Shown one piece after another: positions 13,986 through 21,801 of a DNA stretch of 26,269 nucleotides. The translations under genes and the position numbers were made by a program. The first letter of the stretch is position 1, and every line of letters starts with the position of its first letter. The notes under the pieces are model-generated. The model was not told where the DNA came from. It saw only the letters and a list, made by a program, of their open reading frames with translations, and did no database searches. Origin of the DNA: G013214665 sp964649815. Lineage in GTDB: Bacteria > Pseudomonadota > Alphaproteobacteria > Rhodobacterales > Rhodobacteraceae. Where the stretch lies: assembly GCA_964649815.1 (NCBI GenBank), contig CAZYQC010000046.1, positions 1-26,269 of the forward strand, written 5' to 3'.

Positions 13986-14347
13986 TCCGGCGCCTCCAGC
14001 AGAACGGGCGCGATGTCGGATGGCCAATCCTGACGCGCGTTTACGCCCAGGACGATCGTTGCGGCGATGACCCCTGTCATCGTCAAAACCGCCGCACCAT
14101 GCGCGCCGCGGACAGGTTTGTAACGGCTGATCCAGGCCGCACTTTCGCTTTCCAGCACCCACCAGCGCCACAGAACAAGCGGCCACAACAGCAACACGCC
14201 AGGGATTATGAGAACGCGGAATAGGTAGGTGCCGCGCGCGTCTTCATCGATCCGCTCAATCCCCCAGGTCAGAAAAACCAAGGCAACACCCGCCCCAATG
14301 ACCCCCCAAGCTTGGATGATCCAGATAAGGGCAGGGGCAATGGACAT
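13982..14347 (-). CDS. small three-helix membrane protein, first gene of the Rieske/cytochrome operon
   Basis: A 121-aa integral membrane protein I do not recognise. Helices lie at about 5-28, 41-62 and 84-102. A cytoplasmic or periplasmic loop contains WRWWVLESESAAWISRYKP. The ATG at 14347 starts just before the first helix; a TTG at 14380 would add 11 charged residues with no better ribosome binding site. Its stop overlaps the start of the cytochrome-Rieske gene by 4 bases. It is first in the operon and may be a subunit or assembly partner of the cytochrome. No promoter could be fixed in the 155 bases between it and the depolymerase gene. Confidence 0.7.
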   Translation of the reverse strand: MSIAPALIWIIQAWGVIGAGVALVFLTWGIERIDEDARGTYLFRVLIIPGVLLLWPLVLWRWWVLESESAAWISRYKPVRGAHGAAVLTMTGVIAATIVLGVNARQDWPSDIAPVLLEAPE

Positions 14348-14502
14348 TGGGCGGGCTCGATCTTGTGCTCTTGGCGTCAAACTGACGCAAATGGATTACA
14401 AAATCCAATCACAAAAACAGGTTAACGCCCTTCGCAAAACCGCAGAAAAAGCGCCCGCAGCACTTGGCTTGATCGAGGCAAGCCCAAGGGGCTGCGCGGG
14501 TG

Positions 14503-15348
14503 TCAGTGATCTTCCAGCAGAAACTCTTCGACCAATTCTGCCGTCTCGTCGGGCCGCGTGACCACAAAGAGGTGGCCACTGTTGATCACCTCCAGCCGCG
14601 CCTTGGGGATAAGCGCAGCAAGAAGCTTGGCGTTCGGCAGCGGTATCAACGGGTCATCGTCGCCCGCCAGGATCAGCGTGGGTTGGCGCAACGTCCACAG
14701 AAAGGGAATGCTGGTCCAGCCCGTCATGGCAAGCAGTTGCAACATGTAACCGGTGCTCGAGGCCGCGCGAACGCCTTCGGCATGGATGTTGATGGCCCCA
14801 TCTCCGTTGCGGAAATCGCCGCCGTAAATGTCGCCCGCGATTTCGCGCATGTAAGACTTGTCCGTATAGCGCCGAAAGCTGGCCATTTTGGTCAGCACAG
14901 CCGGTTTGCCTGGGATCATCGTCCAGCCCGAAGAGGTCGCGATCAGCACCAGTTTGCGCACCCGACTGGAATATTGGCGGGCGAATTGCTGTGCGATCCC
15001 GCCACCCCAAGACACGCCAGACACATCGACCTGATCATGCCCCAGCTCATCCAGCAGGTTTCTGGCCCATCGCGCCAGCGTCCAAGGGCGGTAAGGGATC
15101 GTTGGCAAAGGGGATCCGCCAACACCCGGCACATCGAAAATGATCGCAGGCGTGTCCTTGGCCGCAGCAAGGTAGGGAAAGGCCAATTCCAGGTTCGCCC
15201 CGATGCCATTGAACATCAGCATCGGAATGCGACCTGCTTTGCCTGGCTTGGTGGCAACGCGCAGCACTTGGCCGCCCACGTTGATCATTTGGATCGTCAC
15301 GCCGATATCTTCGGCGGTGAGCGGGCGTTTCTTTGCTTTGGTTGCCAT
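14503..15348 (-). CDS. phaZ: intracellular medium-chain PHA depolymerase (PhaZ, Pseudomonas type)
   Basis: A 281-aa alpha/beta hydrolase that would cut stored polyhydroxyalkanoate to 3-hydroxy acids at the granule surface. The nucleophile is Ser113 in GVSWGGG; acid Asp230-232 (LAGDDDPLIPL) and base His259 (NSGHLFVVTRP) follow. Long stretches match the Pseudomonas mcl-PHA depolymerase family closely: FNGIGANLEL, SSGWTMIPGKPAVL, IYGGDFR, GYMLQLLAMTGWTSIP and LRQPTLILAGDDDP. The length also fits (about 280 aa) and differs from the 400-aa class typical for short-chain PHB depolymerases. Start at 15348 has AAGGA 5 bases upstream. It sits 27 bases after the PHA synthase on the same strand, the same order (phaC-phaZ) as in pseudomonads. 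Confidence 0.9.
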   Translation of the reverse strand: MATKAKKRPLTAEDIGVTIQMINVGGQVLRVATKPGKAGRIPMLMFNGIGANLELAFPYLAAAKDTPAIIFDVPGVGGSPLPTIPYRPWTLARWARNLLDELGHDQVDVSGVSWGGGIAQQFARQYSSRVRKLVLIATSSGWTMIPGKPAVLTKMASFRRYTDKSYMREIAGDIYGGDFRNGDGAINIHAEGVRAASSTGYMLQLLAMTGWTSIPFLWTLRQPTLILAGDDDPLIPLPNAKLLAALIPKARLEVINSGHLFVVTRPDETAELVEEFLLEDH

Positions 15349-15375
15349 TCGGGTCCTTACCTGTTGGTTACGGGC

Positions 15376-17085
15376 TTACGGCTCGAACACATATGTGCCG
15401 GGGGCCGGTCCCAATGCTGGATGTTTCTTGCTGCCCGGTTTTTTCGGCGCAGGGATCTGTTCTCCAGATTTCTTTTGCAGCATGTCTGCCCAATCGAGCC
15501 ACCAGCTTCCTTCGTGTTTCTTTGCGGCATCTGCCCAGTCATCCGGTGTCTTCTTGTTCGCCGGAGCCTTCATGTACCAGGCTTTCGGATTGCCTGGGGG
15601 GTTCAGCAGACTTTGCAAATGTCCTGAGTTCGACAGAATAAACGTCGTTTTGCTCCCGAAAAGACGTGCCGTTTCGTAAACCGCGGGCCAAGGCGTGATG
15701 TGATCGGTGGTTCCGGCAATCACATAGGTATCGTATTTGACCTTGCTCATATCGATTGTCACATCGCCAACTTTGGTTTCCTCGCCCGCCATAAACGGGT
15801 TGGAATAGGTCAAATCGAGGAAATCCCGGTGCAGCCCCGCCGGCAGGCGCGTCGTATCCGCGTTCCAGTACAGAACGTCGAATGCAGGCGGTTCGTTGCC
15901 CAGCAAGTAGTTGTTTACCCAGTAATTCCAGATCAGATCGTTCGGCCGCATCCAAGCAAACATCTTGGCCATCTCGTCTCCGTCCAGAACGCCCTGAACC
16001 TGCGAGATCTGCTTTGCTGCCTCGATCGTGGCGGGCGTGACAAGTGCTGCCATATCGCTGTCGGTCTGCGCCATTGTGTCCAGAACGCAAACCGCCAAGA
16101 TGACCGAGTTTATCTTTTTGCTTTTCTTCTGCGTGGCCAGCCAGCCAGCATAGGTCGCCAGCGTAATACCGCCCGAGCAAGAGCCCATGATGTTCACCGA
16201 ATCGGTGCCCGTGATCTCAAGCGTCGCATCACAGGCCTCGTCCAACGCCTCGATATAGGTCTCCATCGACCAGTCGCGCTGTTCAGCGGTCGGATTACGC
16301 CAGCTGACGCAATAGGGCTGAATGCCATTGGCCAGCAGAAACTCGATCATGCTTTTGCCGGGCGCCATGTCGACGGAATAATATTTGTTGATCTGCGGCG
16401 GCACGATCAACAGCGGGCGGCGATATACGTCGTCAGTGTTGGCCGTGTAGTGAACCAGCTCGATCACATCATTTTTGAACACTACATTGCCCGGTGTGAT
16501 GGCCAGGTTCTCACCCACTTTGAACTTTGATTTGTCCACCGAAGAGGGCAACCCCCCGTTCTTGGTGATGTCTTCCATAAAGTTCATAAAACCGTCGACC
16601 GCGCTTTTACCATTGCTCTCGACAAAGGCTTTGCGCGCTGTGGGGTTTGTCAAAAGACCATTCGAAGGCGCCATCGCATCGACATAGATCGAAGACGCCA
16701 GCCGCGCGCGCGCCGCGTCCCGGTCAGGCAAATCAAGCTCTTCGACGAGCGTCTCCATGTTGTTTGCCCAGGCAAGATAAGTCTGCATCAAGGTCTTGTT
16801 GATCCGATCCTGATGCCAGGCAGGATCCGCAAACCGGCGGTCTTTCCGGTCTGGTGCCAGATCGGATTTGTCCGTCAGGATATTCCCCATCTCACCCATG
16901 AAAGAGAACCACTGGTTCGCCACAAGCGTCGGGTTCGCCGCCATCGCCCGCATCAAATTGGTGCCTGCGGCCAGAAAATCCTCGCCCCGCAAGGCCACCA
17001 ACGGGTTCAGCGCCAGCGTGTTCTCCGCTGCGTTCTCCGCAATCGCCTGGGCGTTTTCGGATCGCTTCTTCTCTTGCTTTGACAT
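15376..17085 (-). CDS. phaC: class II-like poly(3-hydroxyalkanoate) synthase PhaC
   Basis: A 569-aa PHA synthase that joins 3-hydroxyacyl-CoA into polyester at the granule surface. The catalytic triad is Cys303 (in GSCSGGIT), Asp461 (in GTTDHITPW) and His489 (in SNSGHLQSLLNPPG). Its motifs match Pseudomonas class II enzymes rather than class I: NTLALNPLV near the start, RPLLIVPPQINKYY, CVSWRNPTAEQRDW, FAWMRPNDLIWNYWV, NNYLLGNEPPAFDVLYWN, and the SWWLDW and PGTYV end; class I has a GFCVGG-type box. The ATG at 17085 has AAGGA 9 bases upstream; ATGs at 17091 and 17094 lie too close to it, and a start at 17286 would run into the divergent acyltransferase gene. It is followed by phaZ. Substrate range (medium-chain versus short-chain monomers) is inferred from family only. 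Confidence 0.93.
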   Translation of the reverse strand: MSKQEKKRSENAQAIAENAAENTLALNPLVALRGEDFLAAGTNLMRAMAANPTLVANQWFSFMGEMGNILTDKSDLAPDRKDRRFADPAWHQDRINKTLMQTYLAWANNMETLVEELDLPDRDAARARLASSIYVDAMAPSNGLLTNPTARKAFVESNGKSAVDGFMNFMEDITKNGGLPSSVDKSKFKVGENLAITPGNVVFKNDVIELVHYTANTDDVYRRPLLIVPPQINKYYSVDMAPGKSMIEFLLANGIQPYCVSWRNPTAEQRDWSMETYIEALDEACDATLEITGTDSVNIMGSCSGGITLATYAGWLATQKKSKKINSVILAVCVLDTMAQTDSDMAALVTPATIEAAKQISQVQGVLDGDEMAKMFAWMRPNDLIWNYWVNNYLLGNEPPAFDVLYWNADTTRLPAGLHRDFLDLTYSNPFMAGEETKVGDVTIDMSKVKYDTYVIAGTTDHITPWPAVYETARLFGSKTTFILSNSGHLQSLLNPPGNPKAWYMKAPANKKTPDDWADAAKKHEGSWWLDWADMLQKKSGEQIPAPKKPGSKKHPALGPAPGTYVFEP

Positions 17086-17118
17086 GTCCATCATTCCTTC
17101 ATGCGCTCTGTGGGCTGC

Positions 17119-17150
17119 GTCAATCTGCACCCCTTCGGTGCCGTATTGAC
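17119..17150. promoter_or_regulatory. 32-bp interrupted dyad between divergent phaC and WS/DGAT genes
   Basis: GTCAAT (17119-17124) mirrors ATTGAC (17145-17150), and inside it GCACC (17127-17131) mirrors GGTGC (17137-17141). It lies in the 143-base region between the divergent starts and could be a shared operator controlling both storage pathways, or a leader hairpin of phaC. No protein is known to bind it. Confidence 0.45.
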
Positions 17151-17228
17151 GCTGCTGGATGGGGCCTATCCAAGGCTTGTCACTTTGGATTATCCTATCA
17201 CCATCCAACGGGGGGAGGCCATAGAGCC

Positions 17229-18677
17229 ATGAAGCAGCTAACCGGAATTGACGCGTCGTTTCTCTATATGGAAACGGAAAAGTCACCCATGCATGTGGCA
17301 GGGCTGACCCTTTACGAAGTGCCCAAAGGTCTCAAAGGGTCTTTCTACGATCATTTCCGCACTTTCTTTGAAGGGCGCGTGCATCTGATCCAGGTCTTTG
17401 GCAAAAAGCTTGCCAAAACGGTCATGCAGATGGACCACCCCGGATGGGTCGATGCAGGCGATTTGGATTTCGACTATCACCTGAAATCGCTGCAGCTGCC
17501 CAAACCGGGCACCTTTGCCCAGTTGGAAGAGGCCATCGCCGAGCTGCACACCGAATTGCTCGACCGCAAAAAGCCGCTCTGGCAGTTCACCATCATCGAA
17601 GGCCTCGAAGATGGCTCGGCCGCGCTGTATTCCAAAGTCCACCACGCTGCGGTGGACGGTGGCGCCGGGGTCGAGATCACCAAAGCGCTATATGACATCA
17701 CGCCCGAGCCGCGCGAGGTCGCCCCGCCCGAGCCAAAAGAGCCCGAGCGCAAGCCAACCATGCCCGAACGCGCGGTCCTGAACCTGCACGACATGGCCGC
17801 CAATGCAGTGCGTCAGCAGTTGGCTCTGATGGAAGCCGTCCCAAAGGTCATGAGCCAGATGTCAAACCTGGCCATTCCGCTCTTGAACGGCGCCCTCGGC
17901 CTGCCGCAACTCGTCGCCCCAAAAACCGCCTTCAATGTCTCGATCGAAGCCAAACGCAGCTATGCTGCGCGCACGGTCTCAACAATTGAGATGAGCAAGA
18001 TGGCAAAGGCCACAGGCACCAAAATCAATGACGTCGTGATGGCCGTCTGCGGCGGTGCGCTGCGCCAGTATTTCCTGGAAAAGCGGGATCTGCCAGACGC
18101 CGCCCTCGTGGCCTTTGTTCCGATCTCACTGCGCGAAGCGGGTGATATGTCCCAGACCAACCAGGTCTTTGGCATGACCTGCACGCTGGGCACCAACTAT
18201 GGCGACCCGCTCAAACGCCTCAAAATCGTCGCCCGAGATTCTGGCACATCCAAAGCCCTCGCTGGCTCCGTCAAGGATGCAGCCCCCAGCGATTTCACCA
18301 TGATGGGCGCGCCCCTGCTGATGCCGGGTCTTGTCCAGCTCTACCAAACATCGCGCTTGGCCGAAACGCTGCCCAACGTGGCAAATGTCACAATCTCAAA
18401 CGTCCCCGGCCCACCGGTTCAACTCTATTGCGCCGGGGCAAAAGTGACCGCCCTCTACCCCGTTTCCATCCCTGCAAATGGCGTTGCCGTGAATATCACG
18501 CTGCAAAGCTACATGGGCCAAATGCATGTGGGCATCACAGCCGATCACAAAGCGCTGCCGGACGCTGACCACCTGTGTGACCTTTTCGTGTCATCTTTCG
18601 AAGAGTTGCGCGACCTTATCCTTGTCGAAGATGCTGAGAAAACCACCAAGAAAACAGCAGCTTCGGCGAAAAAATAA
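17229..18677 (+). CDS. wax ester synthase/acyl-CoA:diacylglycerol acyltransferase (WS/DGAT)
   Basis: A 482-aa acyltransferase that makes wax esters from acyl-CoA and fatty alcohol, or triacylglycerol from diacylglycerol, at the inner face of the membrane and lipid droplets. It shows the active-site motif HHAAVDG (His138, His139, Asp143), the opening LTGIDASFLYMETEKSPMHV typical of the family, GTKINDVVMAVCGGALRQY, and NVTISNVPGPP near the end, plus a VNITLQSYMGQMHVGITAD strand. Length is normal. The start at 17229 has GGGGGAGG about 10 bases upstream; the longer frame upstream has no family similarity. It is divergent from phaC and followed by a lipase-like gene. The tail (residues 468-482) is Lys/Ala-rich. 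Enzyme class is certain; preference for wax ester or triacylglycerol cannot be told. Confidence 0.95.
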   Translation: MKQLTGIDASFLYMETEKSPMHVAGLTLYEVPKGLKGSFYDHFRTFFEGRVHLIQVFGKKLAKTVMQMDHPGWVDAGDLDFDYHLKSLQLPKPGTFAQLEEAIAELHTELLDRKKPLWQFTIIEGLEDGSAALYSKVHHAAVDGGAGVEITKALYDITPEPREVAPPEPKEPERKPTMPERAVLNLHDMAANAVRQQLALMEAVPKVMSQMSNLAIPLLNGALGLPQLVAPKTAFNVSIEAKRSYAARTVSTIEMSKMAKATGTKINDVVMAVCGGALRQYFLEKRDLPDAALVAFVPISLREAGDMSQTNQVFGMTCTLGTNYGDPLKRLKIVARDSGTSKALAGSVKDAAPSDFTMMGAPLLMPGLVQLYQTSRLAETLPNVANVTISNVPGPPVQLYCAGAKVTALYPVSIPANGVAVNITLQSYMGQMHVGITADHKALPDADHLCDLFVSSFEELRDLILVEDAEKTTKKTAASAKK

Positions 18678-18687
18678 GCAGTTTATG

Positions 18688-18727
18688 AACGCCGCCTGCT
18701 GCGCTTGAGCCCGCGGGGCGGCGTTTT
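18688..18727 (+). terminator. terminator after the WS/DGAT gene
   Basis: AACGCCGCC (18688-18696) pairs perfectly with GGCGGCGTT (18717-18725), with a 20-base loop, followed by TT and a T-rich stretch. It starts 11 bases after the stop codon, so the next gene probably has its own promoter in 18728-18839, an AT-rich stretch. Confidence 0.75.
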
Positions 18728-18839
18728 GGTAACTTTATTTCTTTTCTGCTTTACTTAACGCAACAGTTGACAAGCTCCTTTCTCCGCTCAACCTTCTGTC
18801 ACTACAGATTTACAGGTGCGCAGATGACGGAGAATAAAA

Positions 18840-19613
18840 ATGATTGAATCGGCCTCGCGTCCCCCCAGCCGCGCTCTGCTCTTTTTAGAAGGGCGCGCCT
18901 TTGCCGAGCTCTTCGGTTTCGCCGCCAGCGCGGCCTCACTCTCTGCGATCGCGCCACGCGGTGATGGGCAACCTGTTCTCGTGCTCCCTGGCCTCGCAAC
19001 CAGTGACCGCGCAACGGTCGCGCTCCGCAGCTTCCTCAAAAGCCTCGGCTATCCGACCTACGGCTGGGAAATGGGCCCCAACTTTGGCCCCCGCCCGGGC
19101 GTTGAAACCGGCCTCATGCTGCGCCTCGAACAATTGGCCGAAGAGCACGGCCGCAAAGTCAGCATCGTCGGCTGGAGCCTCGGCGGTCTCTATGCCCGAC
19201 AAATGGCCAAGATGCGTCCCGACCTCGTCCGCCAAGTCGTCACCCTCGGCAGCCCCTTCCAAGGCCATCCCCGCGCCACAAATGCTTGGCGCGTCTACGA
19301 ATTCACGTCCGGCCGCAGCTCGGACGACACAGATTCCCACCTCGGCGGCGAAATCGCCTCTCCACCGCCTGTCCCAACCACTGCCATCTACAGCAAAACC
19401 GATGGCATCTGCGCTTGGCAAAATTGCATAGAAAAAGCCTCTGACATCGCCGAAAACATCGAAGTCAAAGGCAGCCACTGCGGCCTCGGCCACCACCCCG
19501 CCGCAGCCTACGCCATCGCAGACCGTCTGGCGCAAAAGGAAGGCGACTGGTCAAAGTTCGATCGCTCCGGCATGCGCGGCTTTGTCTACCCGACGCCGCA
19601 ATACGCGAAGTAA
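18840..19613 (+). CDS. alpha/beta hydrolase (esterase/lipase-like)
   Basis: A 257-aa hydrolase without signal peptide, so cytoplasmic. Strand VLVLPGLATSD gives the oxyanion-hole region, the nucleophile is Ser113 in GWSLGG, and likely acid and base are Asp188 (YSKTDGICAW) and His213 (GSHCGLGHHP). The ATG at 18840 has CGGAGA 6 bases upstream. It follows the WS/DGAT gene on the same strand after a terminator. A role in mobilising or remodelling wax ester or triacylglycerol is the natural guess from context, but the substrate is unknown. The layout resembles triacylglycerol lipases of the EstA/LipA-like group in having GWSLGG and a short cap. Confidence 0.8.
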   Translation: MIESASRPPSRALLFLEGRAFAELFGFAASAASLSAIAPRGDGQPVLVLPGLATSDRATVALRSFLKSLGYPTYGWEMGPNFGPRPGVETGLMLRLEQLAEEHGRKVSIVGWSLGGLYARQMAKMRPDLVRQVVTLGSPFQGHPRATNAWRVYEFTSGRSSDDTDSHLGGEIASPPPVPTTAIYSKTDGICAWQNCIEKASDIAENIEVKGSHCGLGHHPAAAYAIADRLAQKEGDWSKFDRSGMRGFVYPTPQYAK

Positions 19614-19633
19614 AGCCTCGAATCTTTCTAGCT

Positions 19634-19690
19634 CAGGATGGGGGCTTTGCCCCCAAACCCCCAGGATATTTGCCGCCAAAAGAAAAGGGA
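19634..19690 (-). repeat. intergenic GC-hairpin repeat, reverse copy
   Basis: On the minus strand this reads as the same unit as the copy near 2217: a TTTTGG box, AAATATCC and then a G-run hairpin (TGGGGGC at 19639-19645, GCCCCCA at 19649-19655). It lies right after the hydrolase gene and forms an inverted pair with the next copy. Confidence 0.65.
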
Positions 19691-19700
19691 GACGCGCTCC

Positions 19701-19757
19701 TTTCTTCTTTTGGATAAAAATACTCTCGGGGAGCGCGAGGGGTGAAACCCCTCGCTT
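19701..19757 (+). repeat. intergenic GC-hairpin repeat, forward copy
   Basis: CTTCTTTTGGATAAAAATAC (19704-19723) matches the copy at 2217 with one change, followed by a perfect 8-bp hairpin (GCGAGGGG at 19735-19742, CCCCTCGC at 19748-19755). It lies between the convergent hydrolase and phasin genes and may serve as terminator for the phasin side. Confidence 0.7.
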
Positions 19758-19801
19758 TGATCGGATGGCCAAAGGCCATTCGACGCATCAGATGCCGCGG
19801 C

Positions 19802-20227
19802 TTAGTCGTTTGCTTTGCCCTGCATCTCTGCGATGCTCTCTTCCACGCGCGCTTTGAGGACTTCGAAGGTTTCGGCGCCTGCGTCGCGGATGATTTCGCC
19901 CATTTCGGCTGTGTTACGGATGGTCATGTCCAGCGACTTGCGGGCAAATTCCATCTGGTTGTTCATGGCTTTTGTCGGGTCTGCGTCGGCATAGGTATCT
20001 TGCACCATTGTCGCGATTTCTTCGAGCGTCTTTTCAAGCACTTCGCGTTGCTTTTCCATCAGGTTTTGCGCGCCCGCAGATTGCGCCTGTGCGGCAGCTT
20101 GAAGGGCCTGCAGGTTTTTCTGATGGGCTTCCATTACCGAAGAAATTTCAGGCGTGGGCAACTTCAGATTTTGGCCAAACTGTTGAAACATGTCCATGAA
20201 AGGGTTCGACGATTTGTTGTCGGTCAT
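19802..20227 (-). CDS. phasin family protein (141 aa)
   Basis: A small, mostly helical, amphipathic protein of the phasin family, which coats storage granules. The pattern is an N-terminal NPFMDMFQQFGQNLKLP, a long coiled stretch (ISSVMEAHQKNLQALQAAAQ, then QREVLEKTLEEIATMVQD), and FARKSLDMTIRNTAEMGEIIRDA, as in the family found by TIGR01841-type models. The start has AGGAG 8 bases upstream. It follows a DUF445 gene on the same strand after 55 bases and may share its transcript. Nearness to phaC and phaZ supports a granule role, but binding to lipid droplets from the WS/DGAT route is equally possible. It is unlike the second phasin in sequence. Confidence 0.87.
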   Translation of the reverse strand: MTDNKSSNPFMDMFQQFGQNLKLPTPEISSVMEAHQKNLQALQAAAQAQSAGAQNLMEKQREVLEKTLEEIATMVQDTYADADPTKAMNNQMEFARKSLDMTIRNTAEMGEIIRDAGAETFEVLKARVEESIAEMQGKAND

Positions 20228-20282
20228 TTTGGTAACTCCTGTTGGCCAAGCGCGCGCGCCTGACAGGTTGTGACTGGCCTGG

Positions 20283-21545
20283 CTATCGTATCAGACTTTC
20301 GGCCAAAAAGAGAAGCACTCCGACGAGGCCGCCGATGAGCATTCCGTTGAAGCGGATGTATTGCAGGTCGCGGCCCACATTCGCCTCGATCAGCAGGGCA
20401 AGTTGGTCGAAATCCCAGCTTTTGACCTGGGCAGAGACGAAATCGGCGATCTCGCCGCGGTTCTCGACAAGAATGCCTTTAAGCACAGAGACCATACCGG
20501 TGTTGATGTCACGGCGCAGATCGTGTTCGTGTTCGAGGCGGGTTCCGATATCCACGAAAAGCTCTGAGAGGCGTTTGGCGAGGAGAGAGTCGGTCTGTGC
20601 GACATCATCGCGGACATAGGTGCTGAGGCTGCGCCAAATCTGGGCGGCCATATTGTCCACTTCTGGCCGGTCGAGGATCGCGTGTTTGAGCTGATCGACG
20701 CGGGCGACAAAGGTCTTGGACGATTTGAGGCGTTTGACGTAGTCGATCAAGAACGCTTCGAGTTCTTTGCGCAGGGGATGCGCCCGGTCTTCTTTGATCT
20801 CGGTCGTCAATTCGATCATCGCATCGACAATGCGGCGCATGATCAGCGTGTCGGCGGGCACGAATTTCAAGAGCGTCGGCAGCTCGTGGTTCACCTTGAC
20901 CCGGATCATCTCCAGCGTCTCTTCGTCCTCCAAGAACCCGTGCAGCGCGGTGATAAGCTCATCCATCAATTGATTATGCGTGCGCTCTGTGGCCAGGGCG
21001 TCGATTACATCGCCGACCATCGGCGAGATGTCCGTCGACTTTAGCTGTTTGGTCACGCTTTGCGTCGCAAAGGGGATCAGGCCTTTTTCGTCTACGGCGT
21101 CCAAAAGCTGTGGCACAAAGCGCGTGGCGAATTGGGCGAGGCTTGCGGATTTCTGAGGGTCCGCGAGCCACTTGGAAATCTCGCCTGCGAAATCGATGGT
21201 TTTCAGCCGCGCTTCGATGGGCGCGTCGGCGAGAAAGTTACGCTCGATGAACCGCCCCAGATTGTCGCCGATGCGGTGCTGATTGGCGGGGATGATGGCC
21301 GTATGCGGCAGGCGCAGCCCCAGCGGATGTTTGAAAAGCGCCACCACCGCATACCAATCCGCGATACCGCCGATTGTGGCGGCCTCGGTAAAGGCGACCA
21401 CGATGGCGAGGCTGGGATATGTATGTTCCAGAACTTTGGTCAGGACCATCACGCAAAAGCACAACAGCAGCATACCGGTGGCAAAGATCTTTACCCGCCG
21501 CAACTGATCCAGTTTTTGACGTTCAAGGGTGTCGAGGTCGCGCAC
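20283..21545 (-). CDS. DUF445 family membrane-anchored protein
   Basis: A 420-aa protein of the DUF445 (YjiN-like) family, of unknown function. Helices lie at about 20-37 and 43-60, followed by the family signature ADWYAVVALFKHPLGLRLPH and TAIIPANQHRIGDNLGRFI. A long helical middle (100-390) ends in a closing membrane helix (400-416). The start is GTG at 21545 with a weak AGGGC site upstream; an inner ATG would cut into the first helix region. It is followed by a phasin gene on the same strand. No enzyme motif is visible. The link to storage metabolism is only positional. Confidence 0.88.
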   Translation of the reverse strand: MRDLDTLERQKLDQLRRVKIFATGMLLLCFCVMVLTKVLEHTYPSLAIVVAFTEAATIGGIADWYAVVALFKHPLGLRLPHTAIIPANQHRIGDNLGRFIERNFLADAPIEARLKTIDFAGEISKWLADPQKSASLAQFATRFVPQLLDAVDEKGLIPFATQSVTKQLKSTDISPMVGDVIDALATERTHNQLMDELITALHGFLEDEETLEMIRVKVNHELPTLLKFVPADTLIMRRIVDAMIELTTEIKEDRAHPLRKELEAFLIDYVKRLKSSKTFVARVDQLKHAILDRPEVDNMAAQIWRSLSTYVRDDVAQTDSLLAKRLSELFVDIGTRLEHEHDLRRDINTGMVSVLKGILVENRGEIADFVSAQVKSWDFDQLALLIEANVGRDLQYIRFNGMLIGGLVGVLLFLAESLIR

Positions 21546-21625
21546 TAGCTGCCCTGCCTAAAGGGTGGTTCGATGTGGACTTAGAGAGCGCGGGTATCGC
21601 TGGCAAGCATCTGGCGCAAAGTTAA

Positions 21626-21647
21626 TGCAGCATGCTGCAATGCAGCA
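21626..21647. promoter_or_regulatory. double PhaR-like operator
   Basis: The perfect 14-bp palindrome TGCAGCATGCTGCA (21626-21639) overlaps the 15-bp dyad TGCTGCAATGCAGCA (21633-21647), which contains an exact CTGC-N3-GCAG (21635-21645). CTGC-N3-GCAG is, as I recall, the reported PhaR recognition pattern upstream of phaP in Rhodobacter sphaeroides. It lies about 250 bases before the phasin start and about 80-100 bases before the DUF445 start, so it could act on either. Confidence 0.6.
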
Positions 21648-21706
21648 ATTCTGACTGAATGGGCTTGGATTTCTTGGTTAAGATTCGTGAATATCGCGAA
21701 AAATTG

Positions 21707-21717
21707 CTGCGGTGTAG
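21707..21717. promoter_or_regulatory. imperfect PhaR-like half-dyad
   Basis: CTGCGGTGTAG is CTGC-N3-GCAG with one mismatch. Alone it would be weak; it counts because it lies between two better sites in the same intergenic region. Confidence 0.3.
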
Positions 21718-21801
21718 CGAGAGTGATAAAAATAAAACTAATTAAAAACAGCAGCTTGATATGGCTGTGAAATTTTTACCTAACGTAAAAATCGAAAAAT
21801 G

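Noticed and set aside
14381..14502. weak hairpin after phaZ (GGCTTG/CAAGCC near 14465-14484)
   Set aside because: A 6-bp stem without a T tract on the relevant strand is too weak to call a terminator.
14500..15627. 375-residue plus-strand frame opposite phaZ and the end of phaC
   Set aside because: It spans two well-supported minus-strand genes and shows no family similarity.
17086..17286. longer N-terminus of PhaC starting at 17286
   Set aside because: It would overlap the WS/DGAT start and its ribosome binding site, and the extra 67 residues have no match in the PHA synthase family, whose N-terminus begins near 17085.
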